From contig CACVAR010000278.1 of NCBI GenBank assembly GCA_902727905.1, positions 1,442 to 19,525 on the forward strand: 18,084 nt of DNA, given 5' to 3'. Below the pieces are notes generated by a model. That model made no database searches. It had not been told where the DNA came from and saw only the letters and a program-made list of their open reading frames with translations. Both the position numbers and the translations under genes were made by a program. The DNA is from an uncultured Sulfurovum sp. (GTDB lineage: Bacteria; Campylobacterota; Campylobacteria; Campylobacterales; Sulfurovaceae). Shown in pieces: positions 1 through 7,795 of the stretch. How positions within the stretch are numbered: position 1 is the first letter of the stretch; every line of letters begins with the position of its first letter.

Positions 1-14
1 AATATATATAAAAG

Positions 15-58
15 TTCAAAGTTTGAATTTTCATATACATTTTAAAAATGTAAAAAGG
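15..58 (+). promoter_or_regulatory. nusB leader: two small palindromes and ribosome-binding site
   Basis: The short leader before nusB holds two perfect inverted repeats. TTCAAA-G-TTTGAA lies at 15-27 and TACATTTT-A-AAAATGTA at 36-52. A purine-rich AAAAAGG follows at 52-58, 12 nt before the ATG, which is slightly long for a Shine-Dalgarno spacing. The second palindrome abuts the ribosome-binding site, so as RNA it could affect initiation. Both are AT-rich and may be incidental. No upstream gene end is visible in the first 70 bases. Confidence 0.35.
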
Positions 59-70
59 TAAGAATAAAAT

Positions 71-523
71 ATGGCAACAAGACATCAAGCAAGAACAGCA
101 GTAGTAGGACTTTTATACGCATATGATTTAGGTAATGAAGACATTTCAACATTTACCGATGATATTTTAGAAGAAGATAAAATAAGAAATAAACAAAGAG
201 AGTTTTCACATGCTCTTTTTAATGGCACCATTAAAAATTTAGAAATAATTGATGCAGAGATTCAGAAACATCTTAGAAGTTGGGATTATAAATCAATAGG
301 TAAAGTAGAGAAGTCAATTATGCGTCTGGCTGCTTTTGAAATTATGATTGAAGGAACAGATAAACGTATTATCATTAATGAAGCCATTGAGTTAGCAAAA
401 GCTTTGGCTGATGACAAGTCTCCACGTTTTATTAATGCTGTTTTAGATGCTTTAGGAAAAGAAGAAGCAGCCAATATAGAGAAACCTGAAGAGGTTGAAG
501 TTCCAAAAGAGAAGCCAGAGTAG
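71..523 (+). CDS. nusB: Transcription antitermination factor NusB
   Basis: NusB is a small all-helical RNA-binding protein. With NusE (ribosomal protein S10) it binds boxA RNA and supports processive transcription of rRNA operons. The 150-residue product begins with the family-typical HQARTAVVGLLYAYD helix and carries the conserved C-terminal block RIIINEAIELAKALADDKSPRF...NAVLDAL (about residues 97-129). Family members are usually 130-145 residues. The extra length here is a Glu/Pro/Lys-rich tail (about residues 133-150), probably disordered. The ATG at 71 fits the family start. It ends 9 nt before the stop of the convergent kinase gene at 533, so the two share almost no intergenic space. 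In related genomes ribH often lies just upstream, but it is not in this window. Confidence 0.95.
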   Translation: MATRHQARTAVVGLLYAYDLGNEDISTFTDDILEEDKIRNKQREFSHALFNGTIKNLEIIDAEIQKHLRSWDYKSIGKVEKSIMRLAAFEIMIEGTDKRIIINEAIELAKALADDKSPRFINAVLDALGKEEAANIEKPEEVEVPKEKPE

Positions 524-532
524 AGAAGTCTT

Positions 533-3094
533 TTAAGAATTTTCTTCTTCTAACTCTATTTGAAACAAAGCTCCCTTGTCTTTGTTTCTTACATTAAGTT
601 TTCCATTCATATGTCCTTCAATAATTACTTTTGCAATATAAAGTCCTAATCCTGTACCATTTTTTTTTGATTTTGTTGAGAAGTATGGATTAAAAATATT
701 TTCAATAATATCATTATCTATTCCTCCAGCATTATCTTGAATAGATATAAATATTTTGTTATTTTTTTCTGATAAGTTAATAGAGATTATTTTATTTTCT
801 TTTTGATTATTGAGTAGAAAAGCATCCTTAGCATTGGTTATGATGTTTAGAATAACTTGTCCTAGTTCATTTGGATAACCGAGTAGCTCTATATACGCTT
901 CATTCTTGATTTCTACAGTTATGCTGTTATGGTTCAGAATAGGTTTGATTAATTTTAGTGTTTCTTCTATGGTATTTTGTAAGTTGATTAGAACTTTTTC
1001 TTTTTCTGGTCTGAAAAAATCTTTAAAATCATCAATGGTTTCAGACATGTGTTTTGTTAAAGATTCTATGTCATTAAACTCTTTGTCTAAAAATTGTTTA
1101 TTAGCTATATTTTCTTTAGATATTTTCATGTCCATTACTAATACAGTTGCATTTATACTTGAAAGTGGTTGTCGCCATTGATGGGCTATCATACTAATCA
1201 TTTCACCCATTTGGGCTAGACGAGACTGTTGTAAGAGTAGAAGTTGTTGTGTTTGATTTTTACTAACTTCTTTTGCTACTTGTTCTTTTAAAGTAAGATT
1301 GAATTGTTTTATCTCTTCTTGTGCAACTTTAAGTTTTTTATTATTTCTTCTTGAAATTAGTAAAAAACTTGTTCCAATAATAGAGAAAAAAAGAAAAATG
1401 ATAATAATACGTCTAATGAGCTCATAATTAATAAAAGATTCTGGGTGAAATTTAAACCAGCGATTTTTAATGTTTTGCTTTGTGTTTTCAGTAATTGTTG
1501 AAATAGTTTTTTCTAAAATAGAGTTTAAAAGTGGTTCATCTTTACGTGTAGCAATTTTATAATCTATTTCCAAGCTAGTTTTTCCTGTAATTGCAATTGT
1601 TGTAAAAAAACTTTTTTGTATTTGATGTATAATGGTTTCAGAATTATCGATGTATCCAAATGCTTCATTATTTGCAACTTTTTCTAAGCCATCAGAAACA
1701 GAGTTAACAGGAATAATTTTAAGTTTTGGATATTTAGACTTTAAATAGTCATTAAGTGCATAATTTTTTACAATAGCAAACTTTTTGTCAAGCTTATTAT
1801 TTAAATTATCAATATAAAAGGTATCTCTTTTGGTTGCTATGACTATCGGAAGTGTGAGATAAGATGAAGTAAAATCCATATTTTCTTTCAATTTTTTAGT
1901 ACTTGCAACCATTGGAATAATGTCACAATTTCTATTTTTTAGATGTGCAAGTGATTCAGACCAAGTAGAAGTGACTAATAGATTTATAGGTGTATTTAGT
2001 TTAGTGCTAATGAGGTTTACAAAATCTGACGTAAAACCAGTAGCTTTATTATCTACAATTTTTTCTAGTGGCATCCAATTTGGGTCAATACACATCTTAA
2101 TCTCTTTTTTCTCTTTTAAGTAATTTAACTCTTTTTTATTAAGATGTATTTTTTCATTATGCATTGATTTTGGATTATAAATAAAATCTTTTAAGTAGTC
2201 AAAATTGTATTTTTCTTTAATCATAAAGTTAAACATTTGTGAGATTGCTTTTATTTTTTCTTTGTTGAATTCTCCAAAATTATGACCATGTCCACTTAAT
2301 TCTTTTAACACTTTGGCTTCAGTTCTTAAAGCTTTTTTACTTTTGTTGAGGGAGTTATAATTGTTATAGATTAAATCTACAACTTCATCTATATTAGAAA
2401 GGGCATACTCCCACCCTTTTAATGTAGCATTGTAAAAGTCTTGGACTATTTTTGGATGTTTATCAATCATCTTTTGAGAACAAAATAGAATGTCCCCATA
2501 TCCAGCAAAACCATAATCTTTTGGATTGAAAATGACAGTTTCTAATTCTTTTTCTTTAGCGACAATGGGTTCATTTGATAGGTAAGCAGTCATTAGGTCG
2601 CTTTCCTTATTTATAATTGTATTTAAAGTATGTGTTGATTCATGAGTATAATATTTGATATCATTTGATTTGAGCATGGCTTTTATGGCGACACCATTAA
2701 TATTTTCATGTAGTGATATTCTTTTGTTATGAATGTCTTGTAGCGTTTTTATATTAGATGATTTTAGAGCTAAGAGAACAAAAAGAGATTCTTGAAAAAT
2801 TGGCATTAAGGCAACAACTGGTTCTCTTTTCATTCTTTCTAGTACTAAAGATGAGTCACTAATCCCAAAGTCTATTTTTTCGTTTTTCATATCATCTATA
2901 ATATTTCGGGAAGCATTAAATTCAATGAGTTTAACATTGTAGCCAAGCTCTTTATAAAATCCTTTTTCTTTAGCAGCTATAAAGCCTGCAAATTGAAATT
3001 GGTATTTCCATTTTAATTGGAGAGAAATATCTTTTAATGGTGTTGCAAGTAGGACATTTATACTAAGTATTAAAATAATAAATAGAGACTTAAT
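533..3094 (-). CDS. Hybrid sensor histidine kinase with two periplasmic substrate-binding domains (non-ATG start)
   Basis: A membrane sensor kinase of about 853 residues. Reading from the proposed start there is a signal peptide (IKSLFIILILSINVLLA), then a THI5/NMT1-like binding domain opening with LQLKWKYQFQFAGFIAAKEK. A second, SBP_bac_3-like module starts near KMCIDPNWMPLE. A transmembrane helix (IIIIFLFFSIIGTSFLLI) and a coiled coil follow. The kinase core has H-box IAHQWRQPLS, N-box NELGQVILNIITNAKD, G1 DNAGGI and G2 GTGLGLYIAK, so it looks catalytically complete. The first in-frame ATG is at 2890, but starting there would delete the signal peptide and the front of the THI5-like domain. 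The frame is open upstream to a stop at 3143-3145 and contains no ATG, GTG or TTG. I place the start tentatively at ATT 3092-3094, 8 nt after AGAAAG; ATT at 3098-3100 is an alternative. The ligand is unknown. No response regulator is adjacent; the nearest is the REC-EAL gene on the same strand. Confidence 0.85.
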   Translation of the reverse strand: MKSLFIILILSINVLLATPLKDISLQLKWKYQFQFAGFIAAKEKGFYKELGYNVKLIEFNASRNIIDDMKNEKIDFGISDSSLVLERMKREPVVALMPIFQESLFVLLALKSSNIKTLQDIHNKRISLHENINGVAIKAMLKSNDIKYYTHESTHTLNTIINKESDLMTAYLSNEPIVAKEKELETVIFNPKDYGFAGYGDILFCSQKMIDKHPKIVQDFYNATLKGWEYALSNIDEVVDLIYNNYNSLNKSKKALRTEAKVLKELSGHGHNFGEFNKEKIKAISQMFNFMIKEKYNFDYLKDFIYNPKSMHNEKIHLNKKELNYLKEKKEIKMCIDPNWMPLEKIVDNKATGFTSDFVNLISTKLNTPINLLVTSTWSESLAHLKNRNCDIIPMVASTKKLKENMDFTSSYLTLPIVIATKRDTFYIDNLNNKLDKKFAIVKNYALNDYLKSKYPKLKIIPVNSVSDGLEKVANNEAFGYIDNSETIIHQIQKSFFTTIAITGKTSLEIDYKIATRKDEPLLNSILEKTISTITENTKQNIKNRWFKFHPESFINYELIRRIIIIFLFFSIIGTSFLLISRRNNKKLKVAQEEIKQFNLTLKEQVAKEVSKNQTQQLLLLQQSRLAQMGEMISMIAHQWRQPLSSINATVLVMDMKISKENIANKQFLDKEFNDIESLTKHMSETIDDFKDFFRPEKEKVLINLQNTIEETLKLIKPILNHNSITVEIKNEAYIELLGYPNELGQVILNIITNAKDAFLLNNQKENKIISINLSEKNNKIFISIQDNAGGIDNDIIENIFNPYFSTKSKKNGTGLGLYIAKVIIEGHMNGKLNVRNKDKGALFQIELEEENS

Positions 3095-3120
3095 GGTAAT
3101 AACTTTCTGTTTTTTCTTGT

Positions 3121-3147
3121 ATTTTATAATAAAAGTATGCTTTTATT
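3121..3147 (-). promoter_or_regulatory. Possible promoter/hairpin upstream of the sensor kinase
   Basis: On the minus strand a TATTATAAAAT element lies about 30 nt before the proposed kinase start and could be a -10 box. It adjoins a hairpin with perfect 8-bp arms, AATAAAAG (3128-3135) and CTTTTATT (3140-3147), with a 4-nt loop. The same stretch reads TATAAT at 3125-3130 on the plus strand, so strand assignment is uncertain. No clear -35 was seen, which is common for Campylobacterota sigma-70 promoters. Confidence 0.3.
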
Positions 3148-3190
3148 GCTTACAGAGAAGATAGTACAAGTAGATAAAGTGATTGTTGAG

Positions 3191-3218
3191 TATAATCACA
3201 TATTACTAAAATAAGGAT
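3191..3218 (+). promoter_or_regulatory. mqnC promoter -10 box and Shine-Dalgarno
   Basis: A perfect TATAAT at 3191-3196 follows TTGTTGAG. It would start transcription around 3203, giving a leader of about 20 nt. AAGGA at 3213-3217 is correctly spaced before the ATG at 3223. Together they support both the start choice and transcription of the mqnC-M16 pair from here. No good -35 hexamer is apparent. Confidence 0.55.
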
Positions 3219-3222
3219 AAAA

Positions 3223-4284
3223 ATGAGTGCCTTAAATAACAGAAGAATGACCGTAGATGAAGCAATAGAACTCATTGAAAAAGCAGATTTAAAAACTTTA
3301 GGGCGTATGGCATCAGAGATGAAAGCCAAACTTCACCCTAAAAAAACAACTACTTTTGTGGTCGATAGAAACATTAATTATACAAATATTTGTTGGGTAG
3401 ATTGTAAGTTTTGTGCTTTCTATACTCATGAGAAAAAAGAAGATGCTTATATTTTAACTTTTGATGAAATTGATGAGAAGATAGAAGAGCTATTAGCGAT
3501 TGGTGGAACGCAAATTCTTTTTCAAGGAGGAGTACACCCTAAGCTTGAAATAGAATGGTATGAGGATTTAGTAGAACATATTGCTCAAAAATATCCTCAA
3601 GTAACCATTCATGGTTTTTCTTCTATTGAAATTGATTACATTGCTAAACGTTCTAAGATTTCTATTTCAGAAGTATTGGCACGTCTTCAGGCTAAAGGTT
3701 TAAGTTCTATTCCTGGTGCTGGGGCTGAGATACTTTCAGATAGAGTTAGAGACATTATTGCCCCTAAAAAGCATGACAAGGATCAATGGTTAGAGGTGCA
3801 TAGACAAGCACATAAATTGGGTGTAAAGTCTACAGCTACGATGATGTATGGAACGGTAGAAACCACACGTGAACTGGTGGAACATTTGGATTATGTTCGA
3901 ACTTTACAAGATGAAACGGGTGGATTTAGAGCATTTATTATGTGGTCGTATCAAAGTGACCATACACAGTTAAAGCGTGAACTTCCAACCATTTCTAAAA
4001 CCACACCAAATCAGTATTTACGTTACTTAGCTGTTGCTCGTTTGTTTTTAGACAATGTTCCTAATATTCAGAGTTCATGGGTAACACAAGGTTCTTACAT
4101 TGGTCAAATGGCATTAAAGTTTGGTGCTAATGATTTGGGTTCAACGATGATGGAAGAGAATGTTGTTTCAGCAGCAGGAGCAGCCAATACAATGAATCAA
4201 GATGAGATGATAGAGCTAATACGTGATATAGGTGAAAATCCTGCTAAGCGTAATACAGCTTATGAGATTTTAGAAAGATTTTAA
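3223..4284 (+). CDS. mqnC: Cyclic dehypoxanthinyl futalosine synthase (radical SAM)
   Basis: MqnC is the radical-SAM enzyme of the futalosine route to menaquinone. It cyclises dehypoxanthine futalosine to the spiro intermediate cyclic DHFL. The 353-residue product has the cluster-binding CxxxCxxC as C57-WVD-C61-KF-C64. This is followed by the family-typical CAFYTHEKKEDAYILTFDEI, the glycine-rich GGTQILFQGGVHP block, and TATMMYGTVET for SAM and substrate binding. Length matches the family. AAGGA lies 5 nt before the ATG. The M16 homologue starts 3 nt after its stop, so the two are probably co-transcribed, although no functional link between them is known to me. Menaquinone is the usual respiratory quinone in Campylobacterota, and the futalosine pathway is their standard route to it. 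Confidence 0.95.
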   Translation: MSALNNRRMTVDEAIELIEKADLKTLGRMASEMKAKLHPKKTTTFVVDRNINYTNICWVDCKFCAFYTHEKKEDAYILTFDEIDEKIEELLAIGGTQILFQGGVHPKLEIEWYEDLVEHIAQKYPQVTIHGFSSIEIDYIAKRSKISISEVLARLQAKGLSSIPGAGAEILSDRVRDIIAPKKHDKDQWLEVHRQAHKLGVKSTATMMYGTVETTRELVEHLDYVRTLQDETGGFRAFIMWSYQSDHTQLKRELPTISKTTPNQYLRYLAVARLFLDNVPNIQSSWVTQGSYIGQMALKFGANDLGSTMMEENVVSAAGAANTMNQDEMIELIRDIGENPAKRNTAYEILERF

Positions 4285-4287
4285 TCA

Positions 4288-5595
4288 ATGATAAAAATAA
4301 ATTTTATAAAAAAGTTAACAATTATAACATTACTAATTCAAGGAACATTAATGGGTGCAAACCTTAGTCAATTAAAAGTTAATAACACCGAAGTACCCTT
4401 TATATTTGAAGAAGACAAAAATTTACCCATTGTTTCGATGCAGTTAATTTTTAGAAATTCTGGTTCACTTTCAGACACTAAAGATGGTTTGGTTCAACTT
4501 TCAGCTGCCTTACTTAATGAAGGAACTAAAAAAGATGGAAGCATTGGTTTTGCGACAAAGCTTGAAAACAGAGCCATTACTTTAGGTACACATGCAGGAA
4601 ATGAGACTTTTGTGATTGAGGTTGGTTCATTAAAGGAAGAGTTTCCCTATGCTATTGAACGTTTAAAAGAGTTACTTACGGATCCTAACTATACAGAAAA
4701 AACGTTAGAAAAAATTAAAACACAAGCGATAGGAAACCTAAAAAGAAAAGAGAGTGACTTTGATTATATTTCAGCTTTAGAACTTAAAAAGATGCTTTTC
4801 CCTAACACGCCTTTAGCCAAAGCTTCTGCAGGAACGGTTAAAAGTGTTGAGAGTATTAAGTTAGTAGATATTGACAAGCATTTAGGAGAGCATTTAGGTG
4901 TTGACAATGCCATTGTTGTTATGGGTGGTGACATCTCTCAAAAAGAAGCAGCAGCATTTGCTACATCAGCAATAGCATCACTTTCTATTGTACACTCAAA
5001 GAAGATTGAGCGTATGAAAGCTTTAGGTCAAAAGAAGGTTCAAGAAAAAATTGTGAAGAGTGAACAAGCTTATGTTTATTTTGGAGCGCCATTAAATGTT
5101 GCATATGATTCAAAAGAACGGCATCTTGCACAGGTGGCTTCATTTATTTTAGGTAGTTCTGGTTTTGGTTCTCGTATGATGGAAGAGATTAGGGTGAAAA
5201 AAGGTTTGGCATATTCGGCTTACAGTCGTTTTAACATTAACAAAACACACTCTTATTTTTCTGGTTATTTACAAACAAAAATTGAGAGTGGAGATGAGGC
5301 TGTAAATTCTGTTAAAGAAGTTGTTCAAACTTTTTTAGATAAAGGTGTGAGCCAAGAAGAGTTAACAGCTGCACAGCAGTTTCTACTTGGTTCAGAACCT
5401 CTTAGAAACGAGACACTTTCGCAGCGCCTTGGTCGTGCTTTTCAAGAGTATTATACGAACAAACCTTTGGGTTCAGCGACTGAAGATTTAAAGAAAATAG
5501 AAGCGATTACACTAGAGGAGATTAACGCTTTTATAAAAAAGTATAAAGAGATAGCAGAGCTTTCATTTTCGGTTGTTACGGGTGAGAAAAAATAG
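4288..5595 (+). CDS. Secreted M16-family peptidase homologue lacking the zinc motif
   Basis: A 435-residue M16 (pitrilysin/PqqL-like) protein with a signal peptide (about residues 1-24, likely cleaved after LMGA), so probably periplasmic. It shows both halves of an M16B fold. The N-terminal half carries the block that normally holds HxxEH, here GLVQLSAALLNEGT (residues 67-80). All three ligand positions are replaced: H to Q70, E to A73, H to A74. The C-terminal half keeps the conserved GSRMMEEIRVKKGLAYSAYS motif. This is the pattern of a non-catalytic M16 partner subunit, which usually pairs with an active paralogue; none is in the window. The start is 3 nt after the mqnC stop with only a weak AGAAAG ribosome-binding site, suggesting translational coupling. 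Its last codons overlap a hairpin that may terminate the convergent gene. Confidence 0.85.
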   Translation: MIKINFIKKLTIITLLIQGTLMGANLSQLKVNNTEVPFIFEEDKNLPIVSMQLIFRNSGSLSDTKDGLVQLSAALLNEGTKKDGSIGFATKLENRAITLGTHAGNETFVIEVGSLKEEFPYAIERLKELLTDPNYTEKTLEKIKTQAIGNLKRKESDFDYISALELKKMLFPNTPLAKASAGTVKSVESIKLVDIDKHLGEHLGVDNAIVVMGGDISQKEAAAFATSAIASLSIVHSKKIERMKALGQKKVQEKIVKSEQAYVYFGAPLNVAYDSKERHLAQVASFILGSSGFGSRMMEEIRVKKGLAYSAYSRFNINKTHSYFSGYLQTKIESGDEAVNSVKEVVQTFLDKGVSQEELTAAQQFLLGSEPLRNETLSQRLGRAFQEYYTNKPLGSATEDLKKIEAITLEEINAFIKKYKEIAELSFSVVTGEKK

Positions 5596-5612
5596 TAAGT
5601 AGTTTTACTATT
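5587..5612 (-). terminator. Rho-independent terminator candidate for the REC-EAL gene
   Basis: Perfect 8-bp arms AATAGTAA (5591-5598) and TTACTATT (5605-5612) flank a 6-nt loop. On the minus strand the stem runs into six consecutive T residues. The element starts just after the stop codon of the minus-strand gene and overlaps the stop codon of the M16 gene. The stem is AT-rich, so it is weak by energy. Confidence 0.45.
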
Positions 5613-5613
5613 A

Positions 5614-7572
5614 CTAATTAGAAGAGATAAATTCTTCTAATTGTTCTGCTTTAGAAAAGTAGTGTCCCTGAGAGTAATCAACTCCTAATTTTTTAAGAAT
5701 ATTGAATATATTCTCATTTTCAACAAATTCAGCGATGGTTTTAATATTTTGTTTTTTTGCAAAAAAGACAATGGTTTGAACTAAATCTTGTGAAAACTGA
5801 TCATGTTCAATATTACGTATAAGACTGCCATCAATTTTAATATAATTTGGTTGATATTCTTGTATACGTGAAAAATTTGAAAATCCTTTTCCAAAATCAT
5901 CTAAAGCAATTTTGACGCCACATTGTCTGATTTTATTAATAAATGCTTGTATCATCTCTTTATTATTAATTTTTTCATCTTCAAGTAATTCAACAGTTAT
6001 ACGCTGTGTTTCATTTTTATATTTTTCCAATAAAATACAAAATTCACTTTGAATTCTTTCATCCTCTATATCCAAAGCAGATAGATTAATTGAGATTTCT
6101 ATGTCTGTGTTATCGAGTGCACGAAATGAATTCTGTAGTACCATCGTTGTAATAGTATGATAGTATTTACCCTCTTTTGCAATTTCTAGGAAATGGTAGG
6201 GTGAAAGAATATTGTTGTTTGCATCTATAAGTCTTACTAAAGATTCATATTTTGTAATTTTTAGTGTTTGGTTATTGACAATGGGTTGAAAATAGGAGAT
6301 TATATTATAGTTATCTATTGCTTCTTTGAGCATAATAAATTTATTGAGTTTTTCATTGGACTCTTTTGTAACTTTTTCCATAAAGTTAGTTGCTACAATA
6401 AATTCTTCTTTACTTTTCAAGATTTTTTTAAGACCTATTTTCGCATTCTCTAATGAGTTTCTACCATAAGCTAAAGAGCTTACTATGGAGAGTGTATAGT
6501 TGACAATACCGATTTTAATCTTTTTTTGATTCACTTCTTTTTGAAACTTTTTTAGGTTATCTATTAGGTGACTTGTGTCTATGCTTTTGTTATACTGTTT
6601 AACAAAAGCAAATTCTCCATTGTTTAACAGGTAGATTTGGGAAAAAGAACATGTTTCTGGCATATGTTTTAAAAGTTCTTTTGCAAAAAGGTTTTGCAGT
6701 TTTTTTGTGATTTTTTTTGTAAAAGTGTTCTCTAAGTACTTAAATTCTTCAATTTTTATAAGTAATAGAATAGACTCTTTATGCTGTTTTAGGTAGTCAC
6801 TTAGTTGTTCTTCAGGATGAATAATATTGGTAATGGGTATGGAAAGGCTTATAAATTGTTCAACTTCTCCATGTGTACTGAGTATAGGTTGAATGGTTGT
6901 TTGAAGATAGTAGAGTAAGCCTGTTTTTGTTCTATGTTTTAAGATACCTCTCCAGACTTCTTTCTTTGCTAAAATCTCATTCCAGAGTGTTGTTGGGAAT
7001 TGGGCAGATTCTTCTTCAAATTTAATCATTTCATAGTATTGACCGATGAGTTCGTCTTTTTCAAAACCAGAGATTGTACAAAATCGTTCATTTACATAGG
7101 TAATAATTTGGTTGGTATTTATTTTTGAAATAATGGCTGAAGCATTGGTAATGTTTTGATACTCTTTAATAAGATTTTTTTCAAGAAGTTGTTTTTTGAT
7201 AAGCTCAATTTGAGTTTTTAAATTTTCTTGGTTAATGGGTTTTTGAATATAACCTTGAATACCATAGTTGATACTCTGGTGTAAGGTGACATCCTCAATA
7301 TACATGGATAAGATAAGAATAGGTACTTCGTTGTTAACGTTCCGAATCATTTTAATGAAATCTGAACCATCAATATTAGGCATGGATAAATCAGTAATGA
7401 TTAAATCTATTGAGCTTGATTTAAATTTCATAAAACCATCTAATCCATCTTCTGCAAGAATAAGATTACTACAGTGTTCTTTAAGTAGGTGTGAAGTAAG
7501 GGTTCTAGTAAATTTATCATCTTCAATATATAAAATATTAAATTGAGTAGGTGGAGAAGATGAAATGATAAT
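5614..7572 (-). CDS. Response-regulator c-di-GMP phosphodiesterase REC-PAS-GGDEF(degenerate)-EAL (non-ATG start)
   Basis: A cytoplasmic signalling protein of about 652 residues. The REC domain has acidic pair E17/D18, phosphoacceptor D61 (ITDLSMP), S89 and K111 (IQKP). A PAS domain follows at about residues 150-250. A GGDEF-like domain has its signature replaced by NNGEF (about residue 317), so cyclase activity is unlikely. The C-terminal EAL domain keeps its catalytic features: YESLVRL, NLS, VELLEDE, LDDFGKG, YIKIDGS, AEFVEN and QGHYFSKA. It should therefore hydrolyse c-di-GMP under phosphorylation control. The first in-frame ATG is at 7431, inside REC, and starting there would remove the acidic pair. 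The frame is open back to 7633 but has no ATG, GTG or TTG. AAGGT at 7577-7581 sits 5 nt before ATT 7570-7572, which I take as the start. A matching -10 box lies at 7603-7608. The cognate kinase may be the orphan kinase at 533-3094. Confidence 0.87.
   Translation of the reverse strand: MIISSSPPTQFNILYIEDDKFTRTLTSHLLKEHCSNLILAEDGLDGFMKFKSSSIDLIITDLSMPNIDGSDFIKMIRNVNNEVPILILSMYIEDVTLHQSINYGIQGYIQKPINQENLKTQIELIKKQLLEKNLIKEYQNITNASAIISKINTNQIITYVNERFCTISGFEKDELIGQYYEMIKFEEESAQFPTTLWNEILAKKEVWRGILKHRTKTGLLYYLQTTIQPILSTHGEVEQFISLSIPITNIIHPEEQLSDYLKQHKESILLLIKIEEFKYLENTFTKKITKKLQNLFAKELLKHMPETCSFSQIYLLNNGEFAFVKQYNKSIDTSHLIDNLKKFQKEVNQKKIKIGIVNYTLSIVSSLAYGRNSLENAKIGLKKILKSKEEFIVATNFMEKVTKESNEKLNKFIMLKEAIDNYNIISYFQPIVNNQTLKITKYESLVRLIDANNNILSPYHFLEIAKEGKYYHTITTMVLQNSFRALDNTDIEISINLSALDIEDERIQSEFCILLEKYKNETQRITVELLEDEKINNKEMIQAFINKIRQCGVKIALDDFGKGFSNFSRIQEYQPNYIKIDGSLIRNIEHDQFSQDLVQTIVFFAKKQNIKTIAEFVENENIFNILKKLGVDYSQGHYFSKAEQLEEFISSN
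5616..5642. repeat. Perfect 10-bp inverted repeat at the REC-EAL 3' end
   Basis: AATTAGAAGA (5616-5625) and TCTTCTAATT (5633-5642) are exact inverted copies around a 7-nt spacer. The repeat lies within the last codons of the minus-strand REC-EAL gene and just past the convergent M16 gene. There is no T-run on the plus side, so it is not a classical terminator for M16, though it could protect the 3' end of either mRNA. Confidence 0.4.
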
Positions 7573-7576
7573 GCTG

Positions 7577-7608
7577 ACCTTTAAATATATGTTTTTAGAC
7601 AGATTATA
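7577..7608 (-). promoter_or_regulatory. -10 box and Shine-Dalgarno for the REC-EAL gene
   Basis: On the minus strand TATAAT (7603-7608) is followed about 20 nt later by AAGGT (7577-7581). The latter stands 5 nt before ATT at 7570-7572. These elements place the true translation start well upstream of the ATG at 7431 and downstream of the -10 box. The only codons left as start candidates are ATT, ATC and ATT (7564-7572). Confidence 0.5.
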
Positions 7609-7767
7609 ATATAAAAGAAGAAATAGTTTATTCTATATTCAGTTTATAAATCCAGTATGTTGCTTAATGTTACACTTTAGAACATAATATTAGGAATAGA
7701 CTTTAATTTTTATTTTTAAAAATATGGCAATATAAAATTTTATTGTTTTTATTTTTAATACTTTATG

Positions 7768-7790
7768 TATAATAAGCAAAATAATAGGAG
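7768..7790 (+). promoter_or_regulatory. recG extended -10 promoter and Shine-Dalgarno
   Basis: ATGTATAAT (TATAAT at 7768-7773, with TG-type extension) precedes AGGAG at 7786-7790, which is 5 nt before the TTG at 7796. The strong Shine-Dalgarno supports the TTG start. Between 7609 and 7767 I see only AT-rich sequence without a gene. Confidence 0.55.
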
Positions 7791-7795
7791 AAGAG

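Noticed and set aside
906..2123. Plus-strand open frames opposite the sensor kinase gene
   Set aside because: They are antisense shadows of a strongly conserved coding region, with no Shine-Dalgarno and no protein family resemblance.
7566..7610. Tiny plus-strand ORF (ATG ATA ATG CTG...) after GGTGGAG in the REC-EAL/recG gap
   Set aside because: Only 14 codons, lies over the 5' end of the REC-EAL gene, and its residues resemble nothing known.
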